Of a DNA stretch of 64,000 bases, positions 46,214 to 55,397 are shown piece by piece. The position numbers and the translations under genes are program-made. Where the stretch lies: NCBI RefSeq assembly GCF_002776695.1, contig NZ_LFJC01000003.1, positions 5,179,535-5,243,534 on the forward strand. Direction: 5' to 3'. The DNA is from Bradyrhizobium nitroreducens (lineage in GTDB: Bacteria; Pseudomonadota; Alphaproteobacteria; Rhizobiales; Xanthobacteraceae). The notes beneath the pieces were generated by a model, which was not told the origin of the DNA, made no database searches, and was given only the letters and a program-made list of their open reading frames with translations. Within the stretch, counting starts at the first letter, position 1. Each line of letters starts with the position of its first letter.

Positions 46214-48010
46214 TCATTGTGACGTCGCCTTCCGCGACGTCGCGAGAACGGGGCGTGCAAGGACGAGCCCGGCGATCACCAGCAGCACCTCCAGCGTCGA
46301 GACCACGGCCAGAACGGGGTTGAGCCGATAGTTGACGTCGCCCCACAGCATGAGCGGAAGCGTCTTCAGCTGCGCGCTCGACAGGAACAGCGTCAGCACC
46401 AGTTCGTCGAACGAATGCAGGAAGGCGAAGAACGTCGCTGCGGCGAGGCCCGGCATGATGGCCGGCAGCGTCACCAGGCGGAACACCGTCAATGACGACG
46501 CACCATGGACGGCGGCTGCCTGCTCGAGCCTGGTATCGACGCCCTGAAGCGAGGCGGACAGGATCACCACGACGATGGGAAGGCCGCCGATCGCATGCGC
46601 GGCGGCAAGGCCGAAGACGGAGCCGACGAGATCGAAACGCAGGAACAGGCTGTAGAGCGACAGGCCGAGCACGACCGGAGGAACGATGATCGGACTGACG
46701 AGAAGCAGCATGATGGCTGACTTGCCGCGAATGTTGCTCCTGACGATGCCGAGGGCCGCCGAGGCGCCCAGCGCGATCGCGATGGCGGCCGACATCGCCG
46801 CGACGACCAGGGATGTCCAGAACGCCCGCATCCAGTTCGAATCGGAGAAGAACTGCTCGTACCAGCGCAGCGAGAATCCCGGCGGCGGGAAGGTCAGATA
46901 GCTCGCGCTGCTGAAGGAGATGATCATCACCACAATGATTGGCAGGATGAGAACGGCAATGACCAGGCCGCCCATGAGGCGCACGGTCCAGGTCCCGCAG
47001 CTCGCCGGCAGGCGCCCGAACAGCCGCAGGAGCGGCCAGCCGATCGCATCGGCAACCGAGGCGCCGAAGCTGCGGCGGCCGGCATCGCCCGTGTGGCGGT
47101 CCGTGGCTCTCGGCGCGGCCTCCGTCAGCTTGCGGCCGCCCCAGATGAACTCGAAGCCGAGGAAACGTCCGGCCACCGCGACCACTGCCAGCGTGATCGT
47201 CAGCAGCACCACGCCCAAGGCTTGCAGGAATCCCTCGGACGTGACCGAGTCCGCCTGCTGGGTGATATGCATGGCAAACATCTGGTCGCCGGGTCCCCCG
47301 AGCAGGGTCGGTGTAATGAAGAAGCCGATCGCGGCGACGAAGACCAGCAGGAAGCCGGCGCCCATCCCGGGCAAGGTCAGCGGCAGCATCACGCGCCAGA
47401 ACGCTGCAATGGGACCGGCGCCGCTGGCAAGCGCGGCGCGGGCCAGGCTTTGGTCGAGGCGCGCCACGCTGGAATAGATCGTCAGCACCATCAATGGCAG
47501 AAGCACCGCGGTCATGCCGAGAAGCACCGTGCCGCGATTGAACAGAAGCTGCACCGGTTCGCTCAAGATGCCGATCGAGACCAGCAGCTTGTTGATCGGC
47601 CCGTTGCGGCCGAGCAGGACCATCCAGGCGTAGGTCCGGATCAGGATGGCGATGAAATAGGGCAGCACGATCGCAGTCGCGATCAGGACCTGGGCAATGC
47701 CGCGACTGCGATGAATGAGCAGCGCGGTCGGATATCCGAACAGCAGGCACAGGCCTGCGACGGTCACCGAGATCTGCATCGTGCGGACGAGCGAATCCCA
47801 ATAGAGCGGTATCGCGAACACCCGCGCGAAATACGACGACCACGATGGTCCGCTGACGCTGATGCGGATGAGATCGATCAGCGGGAGGAGATAGATGAAG
47901 GCCAGGAAGGCAAGCGCCGGCAGCAGCAGCAGCGCCGGATCCTTCAATCTCCTGACGAGATCAAGCCCCGCAGGACGGTGCGCCTGGACGCTGATCGATG
48001 CCGAGCTCAT
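46214..48010 (-). CDS. Fused double permease of a polyamine-type ABC transporter
   Basis: 598-residue inner-membrane protein made of two permease halves. The first (about residues 25-310) and the second (about 355-590) each have about six hydrophobic segments and an EAA-type coupling loop (ALASGAGPIAAFWRVMLPLTLPG; AAVHGASSLTVFRLVTLPAIMPG). Normally PotB and PotC are separate; here they are joined. It overlaps the ATPase gene by 4 bases and precedes the binding-protein gene. Confidence 0.9.
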   Translation of the reverse strand: MSSASISVQAHRPAGLDLVRRLKDPALLLLPALAFLAFIYLLPLIDLIRISVSGPSWSSYFARVFAIPLYWDSLVRTMQISVTVAGLCLLFGYPTALLIHRSRGIAQVLIATAIVLPYFIAILIRTYAWMVLLGRNGPINKLLVSIGILSEPVQLLFNRGTVLLGMTAVLLPLMVLTIYSSVARLDQSLARAALASGAGPIAAFWRVMLPLTLPGMGAGFLLVFVAAIGFFITPTLLGGPGDQMFAMHITQQADSVTSEGFLQALGVVLLTITLAVVAVAGRFLGFEFIWGGRKLTEAAPRATDRHTGDAGRRSFGASVADAIGWPLLRLFGRLPASCGTWTVRLMGGLVIAVLILPIIVVMIISFSSASYLTFPPPGFSLRWYEQFFSDSNWMRAFWTSLVVAAMSAAIAIALGASAALGIVRSNIRGKSAIMLLLVSPIIVPPVVLGLSLYSLFLRFDLVGSVFGLAAAHAIGGLPIVVVILSASLQGVDTRLEQAAAVHGASSLTVFRLVTLPAIMPGLAAATFFAFLHSFDELVLTLFLSSAQLKTLPLMLWGDVNYRLNPVLAVVSTLEVLLVIAGLVLARPVLATSRKATSQ

Positions 48011-49161
48011 GCAAGCACCCAGCAATCCGCTGCACCCCAACTCACGTGCAGGCGATCCCCGACGGAGGGCAGTGGCCGGTCCGCCATGTCGGTGCACCTG
48101 ATCAGGAGCGGCTCTCCGCCCTCCATGTGAGCTTCGATCCGCAAGATCTCGCCCAGGAAGATCGCAGACGTGACGCTGACGGGCGTGGAATTCGCAGTCG
48201 GCTCGTTCGACACGGCAATGCGCTCGGGGCGCACCAGCACGGTTGCGCGCCCGACGTCGATCGTGTCGCGGCTTTCGGCGTTGAACACGTATCCCGCGCG
48301 GTTCTTCATCGTCAGCGTCGATCCGCGCTTCTGCAGAATCTCGGCCTCGATCAGGTTGCTCTCGCCGATGAATGAGGCGACGAAGCGATCGGTGGGATGT
48401 CGATAGATGTCCAGGGGGCGGCCGATCTGGACGATCTTGCCTGCGTTGAGCACCGCGATGCGGTCGCTCATGGTCAGGGCTTCGCCCTGGTCATGGGTGA
48501 CGAACAGGATCGTGCTGCCGATGGTCCGGTGCAGATCGCGAATCTCGATCTGGATCGACTCGCGCAACCGCCGGTCGAGGGCGCTGAGCGGTTCGTCCAT
48601 CAACACGACCCTCGGCCTCCTGACGATGGCGCGGGCGATCGCGACGCGCTGTTGCTGCCCGCCCGACATCTGCGAGGGGGACTTCGTCGCATGCTCCGTC
48701 AGGCGCATGATCTCCAGCGTCTCGGCGACGCGTCGGTCCGTGGCTGCCCGGTCGACGCCCGCCATGCGAAGCGGAAACGCGACGTTCTGGCTCACCGTCA
48801 TGTTGGGAAACAGTGCGTAGCTCTGGAAGACCATGCCGAAGCCGCGCTTGTGCGTGGGCACGTTGTGGACGGGCTTGCCGTCGACGAGGATCTCGCCGTT
48901 GTCGAGGCTCTGGAATCCGGCCACGAGGTTGAGCAGTGTGGTCTTGCCGCTGCCCGAAGGGCCGAGGAGCGTGATGAATTCACCCGGCTCGATGTCGATG
49001 CTGATCCGGTCGACGGCGTGAAAGCTGCCGTATCGCTTCACGGCGTCGCGGACGGCGATGCTCGATCCGATGGTGCCACGCTCGCGGGGGAGGCCGCTTG
49101 GCGACGTCCGAGCGCCTGCATCGCCGGAGCGCGTTGTGCGCAGAGCCGCGGGCTCACCCAT
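48007..49161 (-). CDS. ABC transporter ATPase (PotA type)
   Basis: 384-residue ATPase with Walker A (GPSGSGKTT, about residue 69), signature MSGGQQQR, Walker B VVLMDEP and a C-terminal TOBE-type domain (VLVRPERIAV). It energises the fused permease. The ATG at 49161 follows GGGAGGAG, and the first ~33 residues are a non-conserved extension. First gene of the minus-strand operon; the palindrome at 49178 lies 17 bases upstream, suited to repression. Confidence 0.92.
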   Translation of the reverse strand: MGEPAALRTTRSGDAGARTSPSGLPRERGTIGSSIAVRDAVKRYGSFHAVDRISIDIEPGEFITLLGPSGSGKTTLLNLVAGFQSLDNGEILVDGKPVHNVPTHKRGFGMVFQSYALFPNMTVSQNVAFPLRMAGVDRAATDRRVAETLEIMRLTEHATKSPSQMSGGQQQRVAIARAIVRRPRVVLMDEPLSALDRRLRESIQIEIRDLHRTIGSTILFVTHDQGEALTMSDRIAVLNAGKIVQIGRPLDIYRHPTDRFVASFIGESNLIEAEILQKRGSTLTMKNRAGYVFNAESRDTIDVGRATVLVRPERIAVSNEPTANSTPVSVTSAIFLGEILRIEAHMEGGEPLLIRCTDMADRPLPSVGDRLHVSWGAADCWVLA

Positions 49162-49177
49162 TCTTCTCCTCCCATTT

Positions 49178-49194
49178 GTTCTATATTGTAGAAC
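49178..49194. promoter_or_regulatory. 17-bp palindromic operator in front of the ABC operon
   Basis: GTTCTATATTGTAGAAC: 6-bp perfect arms (GTTCTA/TAGAAC) with a 5-base centre. Its reverse complement is identical to the element at 49374, and the match extends into flanking TTGGAATA. Likely operator of the IclR regulator. Confidence 0.72.
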
Positions 49195-49329
49195 GTTATT
49201 CCAATTATTGTTGGCGCAGCGCGCGCACTTGTCAAGTCGCGCCGTTCAGCCGCGACGAAGCCGCGCGCGCTGCGATCGTGTGTGCAAGCGACATCCCCTG
49301 CAAACAAAGGCCTATCCGGTGAAGCGAGA

Positions 49330-49359
49330 TTGACAGTCGCGTTCAAATCCGTCTAACAT
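49330..49359 (+). promoter_or_regulatory. Sigma-70 type promoter of the CoA-transferase operon
   Basis: Perfect TTGACA at 49330-49335 and TAACAT at 49354-49359 with an 18-base spacer. Transcription would start near 49366, just before the operator at 49374. Confidence 0.5.
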
Positions 49360-49373
49360 TTATTTGGAATAGT

Positions 49374-49390
49374 GTTCTACAATATAGAAC
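49374..49390. promoter_or_regulatory. 17-bp palindromic operator in front of the CoA-transferase operon
   Basis: GTTCTACAATATAGAAC, the exact reverse complement of the element at 49178. It lies just downstream of the predicted transcription start and 14 bases before the first gene, a position that fits repression. Confidence 0.72.
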
Positions 49391-49403
49391 AATCTTTGGG
49401 AGG

Positions 49404-50216
49404 ATGGTGGTGTTGAGCGAGCCTCGCGCAATGGCGAAGCACATCGAGCCGGGCATGCGCGTGGCGCTGCCGGTGGATTACGCCGGCGTCTCCATGGCCA
49501 TGACGCGGCCGATCATCGAGCATGGCGCGGGCGATCTCGATCTCGTGTGCGTGCCGACCGGCGGATTGCAGGTCGACCAGCTCGTCGGCGCGGGTCTGGT
49601 CCGCTCGGTCGAGACCAGCGCCGTCTCGCTGGGCGAAGCGGGTGGCGCCCCCCGGTTCAACGCTGCCGTCAAGGAAGGCGCGATCCGATTGAAGGACGCG
49701 ACGTGTCCCGCCATCCATGCCGGACTGATGGCTGCCCAGAAGGGCAGCCCCTTCATGCCGCTGCGGGGGCTGATCGGAACGGATCTGCTCCGTCATCGCG
49801 ACGACTGGCGCGTCGTCGACAATCCGCTGGCGGACGGCGGCGATCCGATTGTGCTGATTCCCGCAATCAAGCCCGACGTCACGATATTCCACGTGCCGAT
49901 GGCCGATCGCTTCGGCAATGTCTGGATCGGACGGCGGCGCGAGCTTGCCGCAATGGCTTACGCTTCCCAGCTCGTTCTCGTCACGGTGGAGCGCATCGTC
50001 GAGGAGAATCTGCTTGCGGACGAGATGACCGCTGCCGGCGTGCTCCCCGCGCTCTACGTCACGGCGGTGGCGCTTGCTCCGAAGGGGGCGTGGCCCTATG
50101 GCCTGTGGGGCGAGTATCCGACCGACAGCGCGGAGATCGCGCGCTACGCGAAGGCCGCGCGAACGGCTGACGGTTTCGCCGCCTATATGGGCCAGGCGCA
50201 GATGGAGTCAGCGTGA
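49404..50216 (+). CDS. CoA-transferase, alpha-type subunit
   Basis: 270-residue protein similar to the A subunit of glutaconate/3-oxoacid-type CoA-transferases: LVCVPTGGLQVDQLVGAGLV near residue 48, then PLRGLIGTDLL and the FHVPMADRFGNVWIGRRRELAAMAYASQLVLVTVERIV region. It moves CoA between acids and acts with the subunit encoded next. The ATG at 49404 directly abuts GGGAGG, so one of the in-frame GTG codons at 49407 or 49410 may be the true start. First gene of the forward operon. Confidence 0.85.
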   Translation: MVVLSEPRAMAKHIEPGMRVALPVDYAGVSMAMTRPIIEHGAGDLDLVCVPTGGLQVDQLVGAGLVRSVETSAVSLGEAGGAPRFNAAVKEGAIRLKDATCPAIHAGLMAAQKGSPFMPLRGLIGTDLLRHRDDWRVVDNPLADGGDPIVLIPAIKPDVTIFHVPMADRFGNVWIGRRRELAAMAYASQLVLVTVERIVEENLLADEMTAAGVLPALYVTAVALAPKGAWPYGLWGEYPTDSAEIARYAKAARTADGFAAYMGQAQMESA

Positions 50217-50974
50217 TGGCCGAGGTTCTCCCTCGCGAAGTGCTGATCTGCACGATCGCGCGGCTGCTCGATGGCGTGAGGCATGTCGCGGTCGGCGCCT
50301 CGTCTCCGATTCCCGCCGCCGGCGCGATGCTGCTGCGTGCAATGAAGGAAGCGGAGGGCGCGGTCGGCCCACGCATCTCCATCCTCGGCTCCGTCGAGCA
50401 TAATTTCTTCACCAACGGTTCGGCGGAACTGTTCGATTGCGCGGGTCAAGGTCGGATCGATGCGTTCTTCCTCGGCGGTGGCCAGATCGACGGTTTCGGC
50501 AACGTGAATCTCGTCGGCGCCGGCGACTATCCGCGATCGAGCGTGCGCTGGCCCGGTTCGTTCGGGTCGGCCTATCTCTATTTCGTCGTACCGCGCGTCA
50601 TCCTGTTCCGCGAGGAGCATACGCCGCGTGTTTTCGTCGAGAAGGTGGACTTCATCAGTGCCCCCGGTGTCAGTCCGGACGGGGTGTTCCGGAGTGGCGG
50701 TCCTATCGCCCTGCTGACCGGCAAAGCCCTCTTCCGCTTCGACAAGACGCGGCCGGGCTTCGAGCTGGAGAGTGTCCATCCCGGGCATGATCTCGCGGAG
50801 ATCAAAGAGGCGACCGGCTTCCGGTTCGCCCATGACGCCGAGCCGCGGCAGACCGCGCTGCCCGGTCGAGCGACACTCGACCTGCTCCGTGGCCGCGTGT
50901 TCGACGAACTCGCTGAGACCTATCCCGAATTCGCCGCGCAGATGCGGCGCGAGCTTGGGACGGTTGACGCATGA
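50216..50974 (+). CDS. CoA-transferase, beta-type subunit
   Basis: 252-residue beta-type subunit of the CoA-transferase: HVAVGASSPIPAAGAMLLRAM, GRIDAFFLGGGQIDGFGNVNLVGAGDY, VDFISAPGVSPDGVFRSGGP. The start overlaps the alpha subunit stop (TGATG), as expected for a heteromeric enzyme. A glutamate nucleophile, usual in this family, cannot be assigned with certainty here. The stop overlaps the molybdoenzyme start (ATGA). The acid substrate is unknown. Confidence 0.82.
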   Translation: MAEVLPREVLICTIARLLDGVRHVAVGASSPIPAAGAMLLRAMKEAEGAVGPRISILGSVEHNFFTNGSAELFDCAGQGRIDAFFLGGGQIDGFGNVNLVGAGDYPRSSVRWPGSFGSAYLYFVVPRVILFREEHTPRVFVEKVDFISAPGVSPDGVFRSGGPIALLTGKALFRFDKTRPGFELESVHPGHDLAEIKEATGFRFAHDAEPRQTALPGRATLDLLRGRVFDELAETYPEFAAQMRRELGTVDA

Positions 50975-53283
50975 GTGAGGTCAAGCGGGTCCCGCATTGC
51001 AGCCATTGGGGTGCGTACACGATCCTCGTCGAGGATGATCGCATCGTGGGCGTCGAGCCGTTCGAGCACGATCCGGCTCCTTCCCCGATCATCCATTCGG
51101 TTGCCGAATGGGCCAACCCGGAGCGCCGCGTGCTGCGACCGATGGTCCGATCCGGCTGGCTGGACAAGCGCGAGAAGAGCGATCGCCGGGGCCGCGGCCG
51201 GGAGAAGTTCGTGCAGGTCAGCTGGGACGAGGCAACGACGCTGGTCGCGGATGAAGTGCGCCGCGTGGCCGGCACCTTCGGCAACGCGTCGATATTCGCC
51301 GGCTCCTACGGTTGGACCAACTCGGGCCGCCTGCACCATGCCTCGTCGCTTCTGAAGCGCATGCTCAATCTGGTTGGCGGCTTCACCAGGCACGTCGACA
51401 CCTATTCCATCGCGGCAGGTCCCGTGATCCTGCGCCACACGCTGGGCAGCGACGATGCGTGCGGCGGCCGCGCCAATACGCTCGACACGATTGCGCAGCA
51501 CACCGAGACGCTGGTGGTGTTCGGCGCGCTCTCGCCTCGAACCGCGCAAAACGAGGCCGGCGGAATCGGCAGCCACCGGCTTGAAACCTATCTCAGGAAA
51601 ATCGTCGCGCGCGGCGTCAAGGTCATTCATGTCTCGCCGCTGAAGGACGATCTGCCCGACTGGGTCAATGCCGAATGGTGGCCGATCCGCCCGAACACCG
51701 ACACTGCGCTGATGCTCGGCCTTGCCGGCGAGATCGTGAAAGCGGGCCGGCACGACAGGGATTTCCTGGCGCGCTGCACCAGCGGCGCGGATCGCCTGCT
51801 TCGCTATCTCGAAGGCCATGCCGATGGCGTGCGCAAGGACGCCGCGTGGGCCGCCGGCATCTGCGGGCTCGATGCGAGCCAGATTGCTGAGGTCGCAAGG
51901 CGCCTGGTCGACACGCGCAGCATGCTGACGGTGAGCTGGAGTCTGCAGCGCGCTCATCACGGCGAGCAGCCGTTTTGGGCGGCGCTCGGACTTGCATCGG
52001 TCGTCGGCCAGATCGGATTGCCGGGCGGCGGCGTCGGCTACGGCTACGCCTCCCTGGGGGGCGTGGGAGCGCCGCTCAACCTGGCCCGGTCTCCGGCCAT
52101 CTCGCAACTGACCAGACCGATCGACAGCTTCATCCCGGTGGCGCGGATCACCGATATGCTGCTCAATCCCGGCCGGCCATTCAGCTATGAAGGCGAGATC
52201 CGCACCTATCCGGATACGAAGCTGGTCTACTGGGCGGGCGGCAATCCTTATCACCATCATCAGGATCTCAATCGCCTGTCGGAGGCCTGGACGAAGCCCG
52301 AGACGATCATCGTGCAGGATCCGATGTTCACGGCGACAGCCCAGCGCGCGGACATCGTGCTGCCGGCAACCACGTCGATCGAGCGCAACGATCTTGCCGG
52401 CAACAGACGCTCCGACTTCGTTCTGGCGATGAAGCAGGCAATCGAGCCGCTGGGCGAATCCCGCTCCGACTTCGAGATCTTCAACGCCATTGCAGGCAAG
52501 CTCGGAGTGGCCGATCGCTTCAACGAAGGCCGCGACGAGATGGGCTGGGTCCGGCATCTCTATGAGGCCTGCCGCAGCGACGCCTCGGAGCGCTTCGATT
52601 TCGCGATGCCTGATTTCGACGCGTTCTGGGAAGCCGGCTATGCCCGCTGCCCGGTCAAAGCCGAGCAGACGTTCCTCGCCGACTTCCGCAACGAGCCGGA
52701 GGCCCATGCGCTGAGGACCGAAAGTGGAAAGATTGTGCTTGGCAGCGAGACTCTGGCCAGGCTGGACTATGCCGATTGTCGCTCGCATCCGGCGTGGATC
52801 GAGCCGGCTGAATGGCTCGGCAACGCCGCCGATGCCGGCCAGATGCACCTCATCTCGCACCAGCCGGTCGGCCGTCTTCACAGCCAGCTCGAAACCGGCG
52901 CATCGAGCAGGGCCATGAAGCGCAACGGCCGTGAACGGGCTCACCTGCATCCCGGCGACGCGGCTGCTCTCGGCATCGCCGACGGCCAGACGATCCGTAT
53001 CTGGAACGGCCGCGGGGAGTGCCTTGCGACGGCCGAGGTTACCGACAAGGTTCGCCGGAGCGTGCTGGTGCTCCCGACCGGCGCCTGGTTCACGCCGACC
53101 GGCAATAGCGGCCTCGAGGTTGCCGGCAATCCGAACGTGCTCACGCTCGACATCGGCACGTCTCAATTCGGCCAGGGCTGCTCGGCCCACACCTGCCTCG
53201 TGCGGGTCGAGCCCCACGCCGACGATCGGCGCGATGCGTTCGAGGCCTATCAGGAAACGCTCGTCGCGCTCGCGGCTGTCTAA
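50971..53283 (+). CDS. DMSO-reductase-family molybdoenzyme (BisC/TorA type)
   Basis: 770-residue molybdopterin-guanine-dinucleotide enzyme. There is no N-terminal Fe-S cysteine motif and no Tat signal, so it is cytoplasmic and BisC-like. Features: IFAGSYGWTNSGRLHHASSLLKRMLN, GGFTRHVDTYSIAAG with a likely Ser molybdenum ligand near residue 146, WAGGNPYHHHQDLNRL, and the C-terminal MopB domain (LHPGDAAALGIADGQTIRIWNGRG). BisC-type enzymes reduce S- or N-oxides; the substrate here is unknown. It is coupled to the CoA-transferase genes. Confidence 0.88.
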   Translation: MSEVKRVPHCSHWGAYTILVEDDRIVGVEPFEHDPAPSPIIHSVAEWANPERRVLRPMVRSGWLDKREKSDRRGRGREKFVQVSWDEATTLVADEVRRVAGTFGNASIFAGSYGWTNSGRLHHASSLLKRMLNLVGGFTRHVDTYSIAAGPVILRHTLGSDDACGGRANTLDTIAQHTETLVVFGALSPRTAQNEAGGIGSHRLETYLRKIVARGVKVIHVSPLKDDLPDWVNAEWWPIRPNTDTALMLGLAGEIVKAGRHDRDFLARCTSGADRLLRYLEGHADGVRKDAAWAAGICGLDASQIAEVARRLVDTRSMLTVSWSLQRAHHGEQPFWAALGLASVVGQIGLPGGGVGYGYASLGGVGAPLNLARSPAISQLTRPIDSFIPVARITDMLLNPGRPFSYEGEIRTYPDTKLVYWAGGNPYHHHQDLNRLSEAWTKPETIIVQDPMFTATAQRADIVLPATTSIERNDLAGNRRSDFVLAMKQAIEPLGESRSDFEIFNAIAGKLGVADRFNEGRDEMGWVRHLYEACRSDASERFDFAMPDFDAFWEAGYARCPVKAEQTFLADFRNEPEAHALRTESGKIVLGSETLARLDYADCRSHPAWIEPAEWLGNAADAGQMHLISHQPVGRLHSQLETGASSRAMKRNGRERAHLHPGDAAALGIADGQTIRIWNGRGECLATAEVTDKVRRSVLVLPTGAWFTPTGNSGLEVAGNPNVLTLDIGTSQFGQGCSAHTCLVRVEPHADDRRDAFEAYQETLVALAAV

Positions 53284-53297
53284 CAGGAGCTTGGAAC

Positions 53298-53867
53298 ATG
53301 TTTGCGTCTGCCATCAGCCGCTTTCCCGTCCCCGCCATCGCAACGCTCCCCGAGGATATCCGCTCCCGCATTGAGGCGGTTCAGGAGAAGTCCGGCTTCG
53401 TCCCCAACGTCTTCCTGACGCTCGCGCATCGTCCGGACGAGTTTCGGGCGTTCTTCGCCTATCACGACGCCCTCATGGACAAGCCCGGTCATATAACCAA
53501 GGCCGAACGCGAGATGATCGTCGTGGCGACAAGTTGTGCCAATCAATGCCAGTATTGCGTGGTGGCGCATGGCGCCATCTTGCGCATACGGGCGAAGAAC
53601 CCGCAGATCGCGGACCAGATCGCTGTCAACTATCGCAAGGCCGATATCACGGCGCGGCAAAGGGCGATGCTTGATTTCGCGATGAAGGTCTCGGCGCGCG
53701 CCTATGAGGTGGACGACGCCGACATCGAGGATCTCGAAGGACACGGATTCACGGAGGAGGACGTCTGGGACATTGCCGCGATCGCCGCATTCTTCGGCAT
53801 GTCGAACCGCCTCGCCAATGTCGCCAGCATGCGTCCGAACGACGAGTTCTTCGCGATGGGCCGCTGA
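53298..53867 (+). CDS. AhpD-like peroxidase-related protein
   Basis: 189-residue alkylhydroperoxidase D / carboxymuconolactone decarboxylase-like protein. The redox-active CxxC is in TSCANQCQYCVVAH with the following His, the AhpD pattern. The N-terminal segment SRFPVPAIATLPEDIRSRIEAVQEKSGFVPNVFL is typical of the peroxidase-related subgroup. It may detoxify a peroxide or serve as a thiol reductant in the pathway; its link to the adjacent molybdoenzyme is only positional. Confidence 0.85.
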   Translation: MFASAISRFPVPAIATLPEDIRSRIEAVQEKSGFVPNVFLTLAHRPDEFRAFFAYHDALMDKPGHITKAEREMIVVATSCANQCQYCVVAHGAILRIRAKNPQIADQIAVNYRKADITARQRAMLDFAMKVSARAYEVDDADIEDLEGHGFTEEDVWDIAAIAAFFGMSNRLANVASMRPNDEFFAMGR

Positions 53868-53888
53868 ACGCCTCGGACGAAGACTGCA

Positions 53889-54653
53889 ATGGTATCGCTT
53901 GTCATCGACAGACGCTTCCGGGGACCGCCGAACTCCGGCAACGGAGGCTATGTATGCGGATGTCTCGCAAGGCACGTCGCGGGAGACGCCGAAGTCACGT
54001 TGCGTGCGCCGCCGCCGCTGGAGCGGCCGCTCGACGTCCTGACGGGGGCCGACGGCGGGATCGAGTTGCGCGAGAACGACAGGCTGCTCGCGACCGCGTC
54101 CGCAACGAGGATAGACGCTCGGGATATTCCCGAGGTGAGCTACGAGGCGGCGGAAGAAGCCGTCGCCAGAACACCCTACGACGAGCAAACTCACGACCTG
54201 CCGACATGCTTCGTCTGTGGCCCCGCGCGCGGCCACGGCGATGGTCTGCGCATCTTCGCAGGTCCGCTGCGGGCGAGAGCAGTCCCGGGCAAGCCCGTGG
54301 TGTTTGCGGCGTCCTGGATACCTCACGGCAGCCTGTCCGGCGACGATGGCCATGTCGCGCCCGAATTCGTCTGGGCCGCTCTCGACTGTCCGACCGGCTA
54401 TTGCAGCGTGGGCGCCCGTCACCTGGGATTGAAGGGCGACGAAACGGCCCTGCTCGGACGCATGGCGGCGCGGGTCGATCGCCGGCCACGCCCCGGCGAT
54501 CGTTGTGTGGTGGCGGCTTGGCCGACCGGGCGGGAGGGCCGCAAGCTCTTTGCAGAGAGCGCCTTGCTGAGTTCGGACCAGGAAGTGTTGGCGATCGCAC
54601 GAACCACGTGGCTGCTGGTCGACCGGCAGGTCCAGCGCGGCGCAATCGCATGA
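53889..54653 (+). CDS. Hotdog-like protein of unknown function
   Basis: 254-residue soluble protein. It begins VSLVIDRRFRGPPNSGNGGYVCG and has a central TCFVCGPARGHGDGLRIFAG with two cysteines; the C-terminal FAESALLSSDQEVLAIARTTWLLV resembles a thioesterase-type strand. Overall it looks like a double-hotdog protein, perhaps acting on a CoA thioester made by the CoA-transferase. That assignment is inference. It lies 21 bases after the AhpD-like gene. Confidence 0.6.
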   Translation: MVSLVIDRRFRGPPNSGNGGYVCGCLARHVAGDAEVTLRAPPPLERPLDVLTGADGGIELRENDRLLATASATRIDARDIPEVSYEAAEEAVARTPYDEQTHDLPTCFVCGPARGHGDGLRIFAGPLRARAVPGKPVVFAASWIPHGSLSGDDGHVAPEFVWAALDCPTGYCSVGARHLGLKGDETALLGRMAARVDRRPRPGDRCVVAAWPTGREGRKLFAESALLSSDQEVLAIARTTWLLVDRQVQRGAIA

Positions 54654-54672
54654 ACGAGAGTGGGAGCAGCAC

Positions 54673-55365
54673 ATGACCAGACGCGAAGCAGAGCTGGAGC
54701 TTCGTCAGTCCATCATCGACGCCTGTCGCGAGATGGCGGCGCAAGGCATCAACCAGGGGACGTCCGGAAATATCAGCGTCCGAACCGGCGACGGTATCCT
54801 GCTCACGCCGTCCGGCCTTCCATACGACCGCATGAAGCCCGAGGACATCGTGGCCATGAAGTGGGATGGCTCATGGACCGCGCCGGCCGGCAACGTCCCG
54901 TCGACGGAATGGCGCTTTCACCTCGACATCCTGAGATCGAAGCCGGAGGTCGGCGCCGTCGTTCACGCCCATCCGATCTTCTGCACCATCATCGCGATCA
55001 TGAATCGTTCGATCCCTGCGATTCATTACATGATCGCCGCAGCTGGCGGCAACGACATCCCCTGCGCGCCCTATGCGCAATACGGCACGGCCGAGCTGTC
55101 GCAGGCGGCCCTGGACGCGCTTCGCTTTCGCCGCGCCTGCTTGCTCGCACATCACGGGCTGATCTCCATCGGTCCCAACCTGCGCAAGGCCATGTGGCTT
55201 GCGGTGGAGGTCGAGGTGCTCGCCAAGCAGTATCACGGCTGTCTTCAGCTTGGCTCTCCTCCGCTGCTGCCGGACGAGGAAATCGACAGCATCCTGAAGC
55301 GATGGGGACAGTACGGCCTGCGCGATAACGACCGCATGCCCGAGATTCCCCAGCGGTCGAGCTAA
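54673..55365 (+). CDS. Class II aldolase/adducin-family protein
   Basis: 230-residue zinc-dependent aldolase of the fuculose-phosphate/adducin family: NQGTSGNISVR near residue 28, LLTPSGLPYDRMKPEDIV, and the metal ligands in VVHAHPIF (HxH) and LLAHHG. It would cleave or form a sugar phosphate (DHAP or glycolaldehyde type). With the PfkB kinase that follows, it suggests phosphorylation and aldol cleavage of a sugar or sugar-like substrate. Confidence 0.88.
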   Translation: MTRREAELELRQSIIDACREMAAQGINQGTSGNISVRTGDGILLTPSGLPYDRMKPEDIVAMKWDGSWTAPAGNVPSTEWRFHLDILRSKPEVGAVVHAHPIFCTIIAIMNRSIPAIHYMIAAAGGNDIPCAPYAQYGTAELSQAALDALRFRRACLLAHHGLISIGPNLRKAMWLAVEVEVLAKQYHGCLQLGSPPLLPDEEIDSILKRWGQYGLRDNDRMPEIPQRSS

Positions 55366-55397
55366 ATCACGATCAAACCACTGTCCTGCGAGAAATC

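Noticed and set aside
48007..53217. Very long antisense open frames opposite the ABC transporter and molybdoenzyme genes
   Set aside because: They are shadows of GC-rich codon bias: no start signals, no domain and wrong strand relative to clear genes.
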